64,000 nt of DNA from JAWKHR01 sp041394725 (GTDB lineage: Bacteria > Acidobacteriota > Vicinamibacteria > Vicinamibacterales > SCN-69-37): assembly GCA_041394725.1 (NCBI GenBank), contig JAWKHR010000013.1, forward strand, positions 1-64,000, written 5' to 3'. Positions 1 to 8,780 of the stretch are shown here, piece after piece; positions within the stretch are counted from its first letter, which is position 1, and each line of letters opens with the position of its first letter. The position numbers and the translations under genes are program-made. The notes under the pieces were generated by a model, which did not search any database, was not told the origin of the DNA, and was given only the letters and a program-made list of their open reading frames with translations.

Positions 1-1
1 G

Positions 2-589
2 CTCGCCGACCTGCGGCTGACCGAGCGGTTCGTGCTGCTGTACGCGGGCAACATCGGCTGGCCCCAGGAACTCGAGACGCTGCTCGCCGCCGCCGGGCGA
101 CTGGGCGACGACCCGCGATTTCATTTCCTCGTGGTCGGCGACGGCGCCAGGCGAGCCTGGTTCGAGACCGAGGTCCGCGCCCGCGGACTGCGCAACGTCA
201 CGCTGCTCGGCCCGCGTCCCCGAAGCGACCAGCAGGTGTTCCTCAACGCCTGCGACGTCGGACTCGTCACGCTCGTCCGCGGCATGTGGGGCGTGTCGGT
301 CCCCAGTCGCCTGTACAACTTCCTGGCCGCGGGCAAGCCCGTGCTGGGCCTCGTCGAGCCCGGATCCGAGGTCGATCAGGTCATCCGCGAGGAAGGCATC
401 GGCTGGTCGTCGCCACCGGGCGACGTGGACCGGCTGGTCGCGGCCGTTCGCGAGGCGGCCAGCGACGGGCCGCGCCTCGCCGAGATGGGCGTCCGCGCCC
501 GCCGGGCCGCCGAGCGCAGCTATACCGGTGCGCCCTCGCTCGCCTACTATCGCCGGCTCGTGACCACGCTGCTGGCCGAGGCCGGGTGA
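2..589 (+). CDS. Glycosyltransferase family 4, C-terminal part (5' end cut by window)
   Basis: The reading frame is open from base 2, so the N-terminal acceptor domain lies outside the window; 195 residues remain. What is left is the donor-binding Rossmann half of a GT-B enzyme. It has a first strand with YAGNIGWPQ (about residues 14-22), the strand FLVVGDG, and the loop PSRLYNFLAAGKPV, which resembles the WcaI/WbuB group that moves sugars onto lipid-linked intermediates. The likely role is to add one sugar to an exopolysaccharide or O-antigen unit at the cytoplasmic face of the membrane. It overlaps the next gene by 4 bases (GTGA), which implies translational coupling. The exact sugar cannot be read from the sequence. 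Confidence 0.85.
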   Translation, partial: LADLRLTERFVLLYAGNIGWPQELETLLAAAGRLGDDPRFHFLVVGDGARRAWFETEVRARGLRNVTLLGPRPRSDQQVFLNACDVGLVTLVRGMWGVSVPSRLYNFLAAGKPVLGLVEPGSEVDQVIREEGIGWSSPPGDVDRLVAAVREAASDGPRLAEMGVRARRAAERSYTGAPSLAYYRRLVTTLLAEAG

Positions 590-1587
590 GCGCACCACCC
601 GCGACCGGACGGCGGCTCCTGGTCACCGGCGCCAGCGGGTTCATCGGCTCGGCCATCCTGCGCGCGGCGCGGGGACGCATCCGGCAGCGCATCGGCTTCT
701 GCCGCCGGCCCGCGCCCGTCGACGACGTCGAGATGATCGCGGGCGACGCCGGCGACCGCCGGCGCGTCGACGAGGCGATGCGCGGCGCCACGGTCGTGAT
801 TCATGCGGCCGGCCTCGCGCACCGCACGTCGGGATTACCGCCGTCCGCCTGGACCGATGCCAACGTCACCGGCACGCGCACGGTCGTCGAAGCGGCCGTG
901 GCCGCCGGCGTGAGCCGGATCGTGTGCGTGAGCTCGGTGTCGGTGTACGGATCGCACGACCACGTCGTGACGGAGGAGACACCGTGTCGGCCCGTCGGCC
1001 CGTACGCCTCGAGCAAACATGACGCGGAGGTCGAGGCGCGCCGAATCGCCGCCGGGGCCGGCGTGCCGTTGTGCGTGGTGCGACCGGCCACCGTGATCGG
1101 CCCGGGAGATCCCGGTTCCGTCGCGCGCCTGGCGCGCCTGCTCCACCGCCGCCGTTTCGTGGCACGCGGTGATGGCCGGGCGCGCAAGTGCCTCATCGGC
1201 GTGACCGATGTCGCCGAGGCCTGCCTGCGCATCGCGACGGCCGAACCACCGGACGACGACACGTACAACCTCGCGGGCCCGCCCGTGCACCTCGAGCAGA
1301 TCGTGCGTGTGCTCGCCGACGCTCTCGGCGCCCCGGAGCCGCGGGTGAAGGTGCCGCAGCGTATCGTCGAATGGACGCTCGCCGGCCTCAGCCGCGTCGA
1401 GCCGTACTCGGACGGCGTCGGTTGGGTGGCGCACGGCCTTCGGGCGTGGCTGGCCGATCACGTGTACGACGTCAGCCGATACGAAGCCCGATACGGCCGG
1501 CTGGCGCGCACGGACTGGCGTGCGGTGCTGCGGGACGAGGCGCGCTGGCTGCGGACGCGCTGGTCCGGCGCCGCGCGCCCGCGCTAG
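586..1587 (+). CDS. NAD-dependent epimerase/dehydratase (extended SDR)
   Basis: This 333-residue extended short-chain dehydrogenase/reductase probably makes or alters a nucleotide sugar. GASGFIG (residues 15-21) is the NAD-binding glycine motif, and Y140-x3-K144 with the preceding VSSVSVYG segment forms the active site. The length fits UDP-glucose 4-epimerase-like or 4-ketoreductase-like enzymes, and the substrate remains open. I chose the GTG at 586 because it overlaps the upstream stop (GTGA) and puts the glycine motif at the usual distance from the N-terminus. It ends in a shared CTAG tetramer with the convergent flippase gene, so the two stop codons overlap. Confidence 0.88.
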   Translation: MSAPPATGRRLLVTGASGFIGSAILRAARGRIRQRIGFCRRPAPVDDVEMIAGDAGDRRRVDEAMRGATVVIHAAGLAHRTSGLPPSAWTDANVTGTRTVVEAAVAAGVSRIVCVSSVSVYGSHDHVVTEETPCRPVGPYASSKHDAEVEARRIAAGAGVPLCVVRPATVIGPGDPGSVARLARLLHRRRFVARGDGRARKCLIGVTDVAEACLRIATAEPPDDDTYNLAGPPVHLEQIVRVLADALGAPEPRVKVPQRIVEWTLAGLSRVEPYSDGVGWVAHGLRAWLADHVYDVSRYEARYGRLARTDWRAVLRDEARWLRTRWSGAARPR

Positions 1588-3092
1588 ACGCGGGCTCGGA
1601 CGAGACGACCGATCGCGTTCCGGTCCGCGGCGTCGAAGTAGGACGAGCGCCAGAGCCACCCGGCAAACACCGCGAGAAGCAGACCCGCGGCCCCGATCAG
1701 CGGCACGCCCGACAGCAGATGTCGCGCGAGCGCCACCGCGGCGCCCAGGACCAGGGCCGCCGGCACGACGTGGCGCGCGATCGCCCGCCAGAGCTCCCGC
1801 TGGCCACCGCCGAGGAGTCGGCGCTCCCCGGACGCGATGAACACCGGCACGGCCACCATCGCCAGGCCGCGCGCCCAGGCCACGCCGAGCGGGCCGAACC
1901 CCGGCGCCAGCGCCACGGCCGCCCCGGCACCGACGAGGGCGATGCCGGCGCTGAGCGCGGTGTTCCTCGCCGGTCGTGCCGCCCCCTCCGACAGACACCA
2001 CAGCGGCGTGGCCGCCGCATTCACCGCAAATGCCGCGAGCAGCACGACGACGACGGCGGCCGTCTGCCGCGCGAAGCCCGGATCGATCCACCAGCCGACG
2101 AGCGTCTCGGCAGCTCCGGCGATGGCGATCGAACCGCCGACCGCCACGAGCACCATGACCTTGACGGCCCTGACGTACATGGACCGCAGTGCCACGGAAT
2201 CGGCGCGGGCCCAGGCCGCGCCGGCGCGGGGCAGCAGCACGACGGCCCCGGCCCCCAGCGCATGCTGGAGGGCGCTCGCGACGCTCAGCGGGATCGTGTA
2301 CTCCGCCACGATGCCGACGCCCATCGCCCTCGTCAGGATGGTGCGCTCGGCCAGCACGTACAGGCTCCCGATCGCGTCCGTGGCGACGACCGTCGCACCG
2401 AATCGCACGATGGCGCGGCCGTCGGACCGCGAGAACACGGGAAGGCCGACGCCGGCCGTCTGCGCCAGTGCCACCGCACCGGCCGCGCTCAGCAGACTCG
2501 CGGCGGCGAGCCACGCCATCAATTCAGGAGCCTGGCCTCCCCGGGCGGCGAGCAGCACCGTCCCGAGCGTCGTCACGCCGCTGGTCACCGCGACGTGCGC
2601 GCCGTAGCGCCCGTACCGCTCGAGGCCGATCAGCACGCCCCGTCCGGCCGCCGTCACGTGCATCGCGGGCGCCGCGGCCGCGGCCAGGCGGACGGCGAGG
2701 AGCATCGACGGTGACGTGTCGGGATCGAGACCGGCAACCCGGAGGAATGCCGGCGCCGCGACCAGCGCGGCGACCAGCGCCACCGCGCCCGTCCCGATGG
2801 CCGCCAGATAGGCGCCGCCCGAGGCGGCCCGGACACCGGCAGCGGACGAGGCGCGGCTCGCGACCCGCTGTGCCGCGCCGCGCAGGGGCCCGAGCGATCC
2901 GGCCAGCGCGGCGTAGCCCGCGGCGAGCACGTACAGGCCGTAACCGTCGCGGCCGAGCAGGCGCCAGAGAAACGGCATCGCGACGATGGTCGCGAGCAGC
3001 GGGAGCGCCCAGGCGCCGATGTTGCCGGCGATGTGCCATCCGGCGAGCCGTGGCTGGCGCATCGACATTGCCGGGCGATCGTCGTCGGGCAT
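1584..3092 (-). CDS. Polysaccharide flippase, Wzx/MATE-like membrane protein
   Basis: A 502-residue integral membrane protein with about 12-14 hydrophobic helices. The first follows the N-terminal GWHIAGNIGAWALPLL segment, and there is little soluble sequence, which is typical of Wzx/RfbX polysaccharide exporters of the MOP superfamily. The inferred role is flipping of undecaprenyl-linked repeat units made by the neighbouring glycosyltransferases to the periplasm. The start is set at the ATG giving MPDDDRP just before the first helix; a second ATG eight codons on is also possible, and the longer upstream frame has atypical sequence. It is convergent with the epimerase gene and divergent from the GT9 gene. 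No polymerase (Wzy) or ligase gene is visible beside it. Confidence 0.85.
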   Translation of the reverse strand: MPDDDRPAMSMRQPRLAGWHIAGNIGAWALPLLATIVAMPFLWRLLGRDGYGLYVLAAGYAALAGSLGPLRGAAQRVASRASSAAGVRAASGGAYLAAIGTGAVALVAALVAAPAFLRVAGLDPDTSPSMLLAVRLAAAAAPAMHVTAAGRGVLIGLERYGRYGAHVAVTSGVTTLGTVLLAARGGQAPELMAWLAAASLLSAAGAVALAQTAGVGLPVFSRSDGRAIVRFGATVVATDAIGSLYVLAERTILTRAMGVGIVAEYTIPLSVASALQHALGAGAVVLLPRAGAAWARADSVALRSMYVRAVKVMVLVAVGGSIAIAGAAETLVGWWIDPGFARQTAAVVVVLLAAFAVNAAATPLWCLSEGAARPARNTALSAGIALVGAGAAVALAPGFGPLGVAWARGLAMVAVPVFIASGERRLLGGGQRELWRAIARHVVPAALVLGAAVALARHLLSGVPLIGAAGLLLAVFAGWLWRSSYFDAADRNAIGRLVRARV

Positions 3093-3204
3093 CGCGCAGG
3101 ATGTGACGTGGGGTCGCGTGGACGGGCACCGGGGCGTACCGGTCGCTCCGATGCGGAGAGCGGGACTCGACCAGGCACCGCCAGACGGCCGTGAAAGCGG
3201 CCGG

Positions 3205-3214
3205 TATGATAGCA
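3205..3214. promoter_or_regulatory. Candidate divergent promoter pair for flippase and GT9
   Basis: The spacer 3093-3276 has one short AT-rich patch. On the minus strand it reads TGCTATCAT (3214-3206), an extended -10 element facing the flippase. On the plus strand the same bases give TATGAT (3205-3210) facing the GT9 gene. No convincing -35 hexamer is seen in either direction, so this is a pattern-based guess. Confidence 0.35.
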
Positions 3215-3276
3215 TCCCGGGCCGTTCGGCGCGGCCGTCGCGGGTCGCGATCACGATCCCTCGGATCGGCACCCGC

Positions 3277-4344
3277 ATGACCATCCTGGTCCACCACACC
3301 GGTTCGCTCGGCGACACGATCGTCACCATCCCGTCGCTGCGCGCGCTGCGGGCCGAGTGGCCCGACGCGCGAATCGTCCTGCTGCACACGGCCGGATCGG
3401 CCGCCAGGCCCGAGGCGGTTCCGTCCGACGCGGTGCTGCGCGGCTCGGGCCTGGTCGACGAGTTCCTGCCCTACGCCCGTCACGTCGGCGGCCTCGCGCT
3501 GGGGCGGGAAGTCGTGCGCGTCTGGCGCGCGATCCGGCGCCTGGCGCCGTCGGCCGCGGTCTTCGTCGGTCCGAGCGAACGGGCCCCCTCCGCCTTGCGA
3601 CGGGACGCGGCGCTCTATCGCGCGGCCGGCGTGCGACGCCTCTACGGATTCCGCCCCGGCGCGGCATCGTGGCGTGGCGCCGCCGATGCCCCGGCCCCGC
3701 ACGAGGCCGTCCGGAAACTCGACCGGCTGGCCGCGGACGGCCTCACCAGTGCCGCCGATCCGCGTTGGCTCGCGGCGCCCTTGATCGACGTCGATGCCGG
3801 GAACCGCCGCGCCGTCGATGCGTGGCTGGATGTCGTCGCCGGACCGCACGCGCGGCCGGTGGCCGTCGGTCCCGAGACGCTCATGCCGTCGAAGCTCTGG
3901 CCGAAGGACCGGTTCGTGGAACTCGGACGCCGACTGCTCGCCGGCGGGTGGTGCCCCGTGATCGTGGGCAGCGGGCGCGACGACGGATCCGCGGCGGACT
4001 GGGTGCAGCGCTGGGGCGGCGGGCTCGACGCGGGCGGTCGATGGTCGGTCCGCGAAAGCGCGGCGTTGCTCTCGCGGTGCGAGGCCTACGTGGGCGTCGA
4101 TTCCGGCCTTGCGCACCTGACGGCCGCCGTCGCTCGTCCAGCCGTCGTCCTGACGAGCGGCCGCGCCGGCATCGGTCAGTGGGACCCGCTCGGCACCGGA
4201 CACGTCGTGCTGCGACACCGCACGCCCTGCGAGGGATGCCGGCTGCGAGATTGTCCGATCGAGGACCATCCCTGCATGACGAGCCTCTCGATCGACACCG
4301 TGTGGACGACGCTGACCGCCGTCCTGCGCCCGTCGATCCCGTGA
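3277..4344 (+). CDS. Glycosyltransferase family 9 (ADP-heptosyltransferase-like)
   Basis: This 355-residue protein has the GT9 layout. The N-terminus HHTGSLGDTIVTIPSLRAL carries the GD-x-x-x-x-x-P signature. A second domain has KLWPKDRFVELGRRL followed by the strand PVIVGSGRDD, and the C-terminal VGVDSGLAHLTAAV donor-site motif is typical of WaaC/WaaF/RfaF enzymes. Family members transfer heptose or related sugars to lipopolysaccharide core, or act on similar glycans. The start is the ATG at 3277, which places the family N-terminus at residue 1; the longer frame upstream is non-coding. A cysteine group near the C-terminus (EGCRLRDCPIEDHPC) is common in this family. The precise donor is unknown. 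Confidence 0.88.
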   Translation: MTILVHHTGSLGDTIVTIPSLRALRAEWPDARIVLLHTAGSAARPEAVPSDAVLRGSGLVDEFLPYARHVGGLALGREVVRVWRAIRRLAPSAAVFVGPSERAPSALRRDAALYRAAGVRRLYGFRPGAASWRGAADAPAPHEAVRKLDRLAADGLTSAADPRWLAAPLIDVDAGNRRAVDAWLDVVAGPHARPVAVGPETLMPSKLWPKDRFVELGRRLLAGGWCPVIVGSGRDDGSAADWVQRWGGGLDAGGRWSVRESAALLSRCEAYVGVDSGLAHLTAAVARPAVVLTSGRAGIGQWDPLGTGHVVLRHRTPCEGCRLRDCPIEDHPCMTSLSIDTVWTTLTAVLRPSIP

Positions 4345-4368
4345 CGGACCGCTGGCGCCCTCGGCCGA

Positions 4369-5043
4369 TCACGGCTCGCGTGGCAGGCTGCAGACCGCGA
4401 CGAGGCCATCGGCCAGCTGCCGCGACAGGGTCACCAGGACGTCGTTCGTGAGGTTGTAGTACCAGGGGTTGTGCGGACGATGCTCCCGGCCGAGATCGTA
4501 GAAGGCGCACTCGTCGACGTGGAATCCATGGCGGCGGAGCAGCAGCCCGAGCGTCGCGTACGAGTAGTACGCGACATGGTCGGGATGCACCGGCTCCCGC
4601 GTCCCGCCGCGACCGCGCAGGGCGTAGAGCACGAACCGCAGCCCGCAGTACGCGTTGACCGTCGTGACGACGAGCCGTGACGCCGGATGCATGAACCGGC
4701 GGACCCCGGCGAGGAACAGGCCGGGATTGGCGAGGTGCTCGACGATCTCGCCGGCCACGACGACGTCGAACGTCTCGGCGACGTCCACGGCGTCCAGCCG
4801 TTCGAGGTCGGCCCGATGCAGGTCGGTGACCCCGAGTTGCCGCAGCGTCTCGAGCCCCCCGGCGTCGGCGTCGAACCCGACGACGCGGGAGGCGACGGCC
4901 TGGATCTGCGAATGCAGCAGCGTCCCGGATCGCAGCGCCTCGGCCGTGTACGGATGGTTGGTGCAGCCGAGGTGCAGCACCGACCGTCCGCGGCAGATCG
5001 CCGTCACGAACTCGACGCGCTGAACGAGTGGCGGGGATGGCAT
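4369..5043 (-). CDS. SAM-dependent class I methyltransferase
   Basis: A 224-residue methyltransferase of the Methyltransf_11/23 type. Motif I is VLHLGCTNHP (about residues 22-31), the acidic end of strand 2 is VVGFDADAGGLE, and the motif IV/post-IV region is FDVVVAGEIVEHLANPG. The C-terminal part is rich in Tyr and His. Enzymes like this in polysaccharide loci often cap or decorate a sugar, but small-molecule targets are also possible. It lies head-to-head with the nucleotide-sugar dehydrogenase and close to the end of the GT9 gene. The start is the ATG at 5043. Confidence 0.8.
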   Translation of the reverse strand: MPSPPLVQRVEFVTAICRGRSVLHLGCTNHPYTAEALRSGTLLHSQIQAVASRVVGFDADAGGLETLRQLGVTDLHRADLERLDAVDVAETFDVVVAGEIVEHLANPGLFLAGVRRFMHPASRLVVTTVNAYCGLRFVLYALRGRGGTREPVHPDHVAYYSYATLGLLLRRHGFHVDECAFYDLGREHRPHNPWYYNLTNDVLVTLSRQLADGLVAVCSLPREP

Positions 5044-5112
5044 GGGTACGCTGGTGGCGGGCGGTCGGGACGCGGGTCAGCGTAGCGAAGCTCGATGCCG
5101 ACTGCAATCGGA

Positions 5113-5148
5113 TAGGATCCCGGCATGGGCGTCGTGACGAGTGACTGA
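5113..5148 (+). promoter_or_regulatory. -10 element and possible 7-codon leader peptide before the dehydrogenase
   Basis: TAGGAT (5113-5118) looks like a -10 box. Six bases further on, an ATG (5125) opens a tiny frame, MGVVTSD, that stops at 5146-5148 and overlaps the GTG start of the dehydrogenase (5141) in another frame. If transcription starts at the ATG, the short peptide would be translated without a leader and could couple translation into the main gene. This is inference from spacing only. Confidence 0.3.
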
Positions 5149-6526
5149 CGTGGCACCCACCGTCGCCGTCATCGGGCTCGGCAAGCTCGGCGCCAGCATG
5201 GCCGCCGCCCTGGCGAGCCGCGGGATGTCGGTCATCGGCGTGGACACGAACCCCGACGTCGTCAGGCTCGTGAACGAGGGGCGCGCGCCGGTCCGGGAGA
5301 CCGGCCTGCAGCCCTGCCTCGAGGCCGGCCGCTCGCGCCTGCAGGCGACGACGAACACCGCGGACGCCGTCAGCCGGTCCGACGTCTCGTTCGTGATCGT
5401 GCCCACGCCGAGCGACGAGCGCGGCGCGTTTGCGCTCGACGTCGTGGCGCGTGCGTTCGCGCAGATCGGGCGGGGGCTCGCGGCCCGCGACGCCTATCAC
5501 GTCGTCACGCTCACGAGCACGGTGCTCCCGGGATCCACGCGCACCGTCCTGCTGCCGATCCTCGAGCGCGAGTCGGGTCGGCGCGCGGGCCGCGATTTCG
5601 GCGTGTGTTACAGCCCGGAGTTCATCGCGCTCGGCAGCGTCATCCGGGACTTCCTCAATCCGGATTTCACGCTGGTCGGGGAACTCGACGCGCGGAGCGG
5701 CGCGGCGCTCGAGTCGCTGTACGCCGCCGTCGTCCAGAACGGCGCGCCGTGCCGTCGCATGAGCCTCGAGAACGCCGAGTTGACGAAGGTGGCACTCAAC
5801 GCCTACGTCACGACCAAGATCACGTTCGCCAACATGCTCGCCGACCTGTGCGAGCGGCTTCCCGGCGGCGACGTGGACGTGGTGACGGCGGCCATGGGCG
5901 ACGACGTGCGCATCGGTCGGCCGTACCTCACGGGCGCCCTGGGTTTCGGCGGTCCCTGCTTTCCCCGAGACAACGTGGCGCTCGCCCACCTCGCCCGGGC
6001 CCTGGGAACGGAGGCCACGCTGCCGGTCGCCACCGATCGGGCCAACGACGCGCGGACGGCCGCGCTCGCCGACACGATCGTGGCGGCGCTGCCGGCGGGC
6101 GCGACGGTGGCGGTCCTCGGCCTGGCCTACAAGCCGGCATCCGACGTCGTCGAGGCCTCGGCGGGCCTGCATCTGGCCCGGGCACTGGCGGCGGCCGGCC
6201 TGCGTGTCGTCGCGACGGATCCGCTGGTCTCCAGCCTCGACGGCGACCCGCGGGTCGGGATCGACGTACGTGCATCGCCGGCCGCGTGCCTGGCCGAGGC
6301 GCACGGCGTGGTGATCGCGACACCGGACCCCGCGTTCGCCGCGCTCGATCCGGCCCTGTTCGAGTCACGCGGACCGGAACCGCGGGTCGTCTTCGACTGC
6401 TGGCGGCTGCTGCGCCGCGTGCTCGAACATCGTCCCGGGATCCGGTACCTGGGCGTCGGTCTCTCGGCCGACGACCCGGCGAACGCGGCCCGGCTCGCGA
6501 CGTTGTGGACCGACGGGCCGGGCTGA
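5141..6526 (+). CDS. UDP-glucose/GDP-mannose-type nucleotide-sugar dehydrogenase
   Basis: This 461-residue enzyme oxidises a nucleotide sugar at C6 to the uronic acid using two NAD. The three domains of the family are present: a Rossmann NAD domain with GLGKLG (residues 12-17), a central helical domain with NAELTKVALNAY carrying catalytic Lys216 and Asn220, and the catalytic Cys273 in GFGGPCFPRD, followed by a C-terminal UDP-binding domain from about residue 315. The family includes Ugd, WecC, TviB and AlgD; the sequence alone does not tell which sugar is used. It starts with GTG and overlaps the following GT2 gene by one base (TGATG), so the two are probably co-translated. It likely supplies the acidic sugar of the polysaccharide. 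Confidence 0.9.
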   Translation: MTDVAPTVAVIGLGKLGASMAAALASRGMSVIGVDTNPDVVRLVNEGRAPVRETGLQPCLEAGRSRLQATTNTADAVSRSDVSFVIVPTPSDERGAFALDVVARAFAQIGRGLAARDAYHVVTLTSTVLPGSTRTVLLPILERESGRRAGRDFGVCYSPEFIALGSVIRDFLNPDFTLVGELDARSGAALESLYAAVVQNGAPCRRMSLENAELTKVALNAYVTTKITFANMLADLCERLPGGDVDVVTAAMGDDVRIGRPYLTGALGFGGPCFPRDNVALAHLARALGTEATLPVATDRANDARTAALADTIVAALPAGATVAVLGLAYKPASDVVEASAGLHLARALAAAGLRVVATDPLVSSLDGDPRVGIDVRASPAACLAEAHGVVIATPDPAFAALDPALFESRGPEPRVVFDCWRLLRRVLEHRPGIRYLGVGLSADDPANAARLATLWTDGPG

Positions 6527-7506
6527 TGGCGGCCGCGGACGCCGCCAGCGTCGTGATCGTGGCGCCCGTCCACAACCGGAAGGACCTCACGCTCGGCTGC
6601 CTGGAGAGCATCGACGCGCTCTCCCGGTCGGGCCTGAGCGTGCGGACCGTGATCGTTGACGACGGATCCACGGATGGCACGGGAGCCGCCATCGCCGCCG
6701 CGCATCCCGGCGTCGAGGTCATCCGGACCGACGGAACGGCGTGGTTCACCGAAGGCACGAACGTCGGAGTCCGCCGGGCACTCACCCACGATCCCGACTT
6801 CGTCCTCATGATCAACGACGACCAGGTATTCGACTCGCGCTGCCTGGAGTGCCTCGTGGAAACGGCGCGCCGGTACCCGAGGACGGTCGTCGGCCCGCTC
6901 CTGTTCCTCTGGGATCGTCCCCGGCAGCTGTTCCAGACCGCGCCCGTCTGGGACTCGTGGCGGGGCGGGTGGCGGCACTGGCACCACCAGACGATCGAGA
7001 CGGTGCCGGATCGACCGTGGACGGTGGACCTGATCGTCGGGAACTGCGTGCTGGTTCCGGCGGAGGCGTTCCGGGAGTGCGGCCTCATGGACGCACGCCG
7101 GTTCCCGAACTACGGGGACGCCGAGTTCACGCCGAGACTGCGCAAGGCCGGCTGGCAACTCGTCATCGACCCGCGCGCGCACGTCTACTGTCAGCCGAAC
7201 ACGCCGCCGGCCTCGCCGCGTTCGTTGCCGTGGTCCCGCCGCGTCGCCGCGCTGGTCGGCGACCTGAAGCATCCGCACAACATCCGGAGGCGCTTCCTCG
7301 GGTACTGGCACGGAGCGCCGACACCGGTGCACGGCGTCGTCGCCTTCGTCATGTTCTTCGTCCGATGGGGTCTCGGCCGCAACATCGAGGGCGCCTGGGG
7401 TGCGTCCCGGCCGGAGGCCCCCCTCCGGGACGTCTTCGCGAACCGGCGCCTGGACGAAGCGCCCGGCGATCCACCGCGCCAGCGTGTTCCCGCCCCGAGG
7501 CCATGA
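6526..7506 (+). CDS. Glycosyltransferase family 2 (rhamnosyltransferase-like)
   Basis: A 326-residue GT-A enzyme. It begins with VVIVAPVHNRKDLTLGCLES, has the nucleotide-binding VDDGSTDGT motif (about residues 45-53), a metal-binding NDD in MINDDQVF, and later GDAEFTPRLRKAGW, which fits the ED/acceptor region of WbbL/RfbN-like transferases. The C-terminal 60 residues contain one hydrophobic segment (VVAFVMFFVRW) that may attach it to the membrane. It is tightly packed: one base of overlap with the dehydrogenase upstream and four (ATGA) with the GT4 gene downstream. It is expected to act at the cytoplasmic membrane on a lipid-linked glycan; the donor sugar is unknown. Confidence 0.87.
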   Translation: MAAADAASVVIVAPVHNRKDLTLGCLESIDALSRSGLSVRTVIVDDGSTDGTGAAIAAAHPGVEVIRTDGTAWFTEGTNVGVRRALTHDPDFVLMINDDQVFDSRCLECLVETARRYPRTVVGPLLFLWDRPRQLFQTAPVWDSWRGGWRHWHHQTIETVPDRPWTVDLIVGNCVLVPAEAFRECGLMDARRFPNYGDAEFTPRLRKAGWQLVIDPRAHVYCQPNTPPASPRSLPWSRRVAALVGDLKHPHNIRRRFLGYWHGAPTPVHGVVAFVMFFVRWGLGRNIEGAWGASRPEAPLRDVFANRRLDEAPGDPPRQRVPAPRP

Positions 7507-8780
7507 ACGTGATGGACGGCGCGGGCACCGGCCGGCCGGCGGGCGCGAACCGGGGCCGCCGCGTGATCTACGCCTGGAACTACGTGGAGTGGGGAGGCGC
7601 CCAGGTCTACCTGCGTGCGCTCATGCGCGAGGCCGCGACCCACGTGCCGGTCGAGGTGCTGGTACCCGAGGGCTCCGATCCGACCTTGCTCGCCACGTTC
7701 GACGCCCTCGGGATTCCCTGCGAAACGGCCTTCCCGGCGACCGACGCCGGGGTTGCGCGAACGGTTCGTCGCAAGGCGGCGCGACACCTGGCCAAGCTGC
7801 GATCGGAGCTCGCCATGGTCCGCGCGCTCGGCCGCCGCTGCGACGCCGACGTCGTCCTGCACGTGGACCTGGCGCCCTGGCAGTCGATGGCCGCGCTCCT
7901 CTGGCTCGCGCGCCGGGCGCAGGTGTTCGTGACCTGTCACACGGCGCTGCCGAGCCACGGATGGTGGCGGGAAGCGCTGTGGCGCATGAAGTTCCGCGTA
8001 CTGTCCGGGAACCCGCGCTTCCACGTCCTGGCGTCGAACGCGGATGCGCGGGCGAGCCTGGCACGTCTGCTGCCCCCCGAGGCACTGGCCCGGGTGCGCG
8101 TCACCTGCACGGGTGTGGACCCGGAGCGGATCGACGCCGTACGCGGGGAACCAATCGACGCCTCCGGAATCCGGCGGCGGTTCGCGCTGCCGGCGCGACC
8201 GTTTCTGGTGGCCTGCGTCGGACAGTTCATCGACCGGAAGGGACGCTGGACGTTTCTCGAGGCCGCCAGGCACGTGGCCGCGCGCCGCGACGACATCGGT
8301 TTCGTGTGGCTGTCGAACTCGGCCGTGGATGCGGGCGACCGCGCACGAATCGACCGGTACGGGCTCGAGGACCGGTTCCGGCTGCTGAGGGCCGCCGATC
8401 TCGGCACCGACCATGACGACGTCTTCCGCCTGCTGCGCGCCACTGACGTCTTCTGCCTGCCGACCTTCATGGATGGCCTGCCCATCGCGCTGCTCGAGGC
8501 CATGGCCCTCGGTCTTCCGTCCGTCACCACGCCGGTCTTCGCGATCCCGGAAGCCGTGACCGACGGCGAGACGGGCCTGCTCGTCCCGGCCGGCAACGCG
8601 GAGGCGCTGGCCCATGCCCTGCTGAGGCTCCGTGACGATGCGCCGCTCCGTGACCGCCTCGGGCGGCAGGGTCGGGCGCACGTGCTGGCACGATTCGACG
8701 AGCGCGCGTCGGCGCGTCTCGCCTGGTCCTCGTATGCGGCCGCGGCCGGTTGGCGGTTCCCGGGATCGGCCGGCGGCTAG
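7503..8780 (+). CDS. Glycosyltransferase family 4
   Basis: This 425-residue GT-B retaining glycosyltransferase has both halves. The N-terminal acceptor domain begins near RVIYAWNYVEWGGAQVYL. The C-terminal donor domain contains ACVGQFIDRKGRWTFLEA and the E-x7-E region within DGLPIALLEAMALGLP, and ends with the usual ETGLLVPAGNAEALAHAL helix. It is translationally coupled to the GT2 gene through an ATGA overlap. Its stop shares a CTAG tetramer with the convergent methyltransferase. It probably extends the same surface glycan as the neighbouring enzymes. Confidence 0.88.
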   Translation: MNVMDGAGTGRPAGANRGRRVIYAWNYVEWGGAQVYLRALMREAATHVPVEVLVPEGSDPTLLATFDALGIPCETAFPATDAGVARTVRRKAARHLAKLRSELAMVRALGRRCDADVVLHVDLAPWQSMAALLWLARRAQVFVTCHTALPSHGWWREALWRMKFRVLSGNPRFHVLASNADARASLARLLPPEALARVRVTCTGVDPERIDAVRGEPIDASGIRRRFALPARPFLVACVGQFIDRKGRWTFLEAARHVAARRDDIGFVWLSNSAVDAGDRARIDRYGLEDRFRLLRAADLGTDHDDVFRLLRATDVFCLPTFMDGLPIALLEAMALGLPSVTTPVFAIPEAVTDGETGLLVPAGNAEALAHALLRLRDDAPLRDRLGRQGRAHVLARFDERASARLAWSSYAAAAGWRFPGSAGG

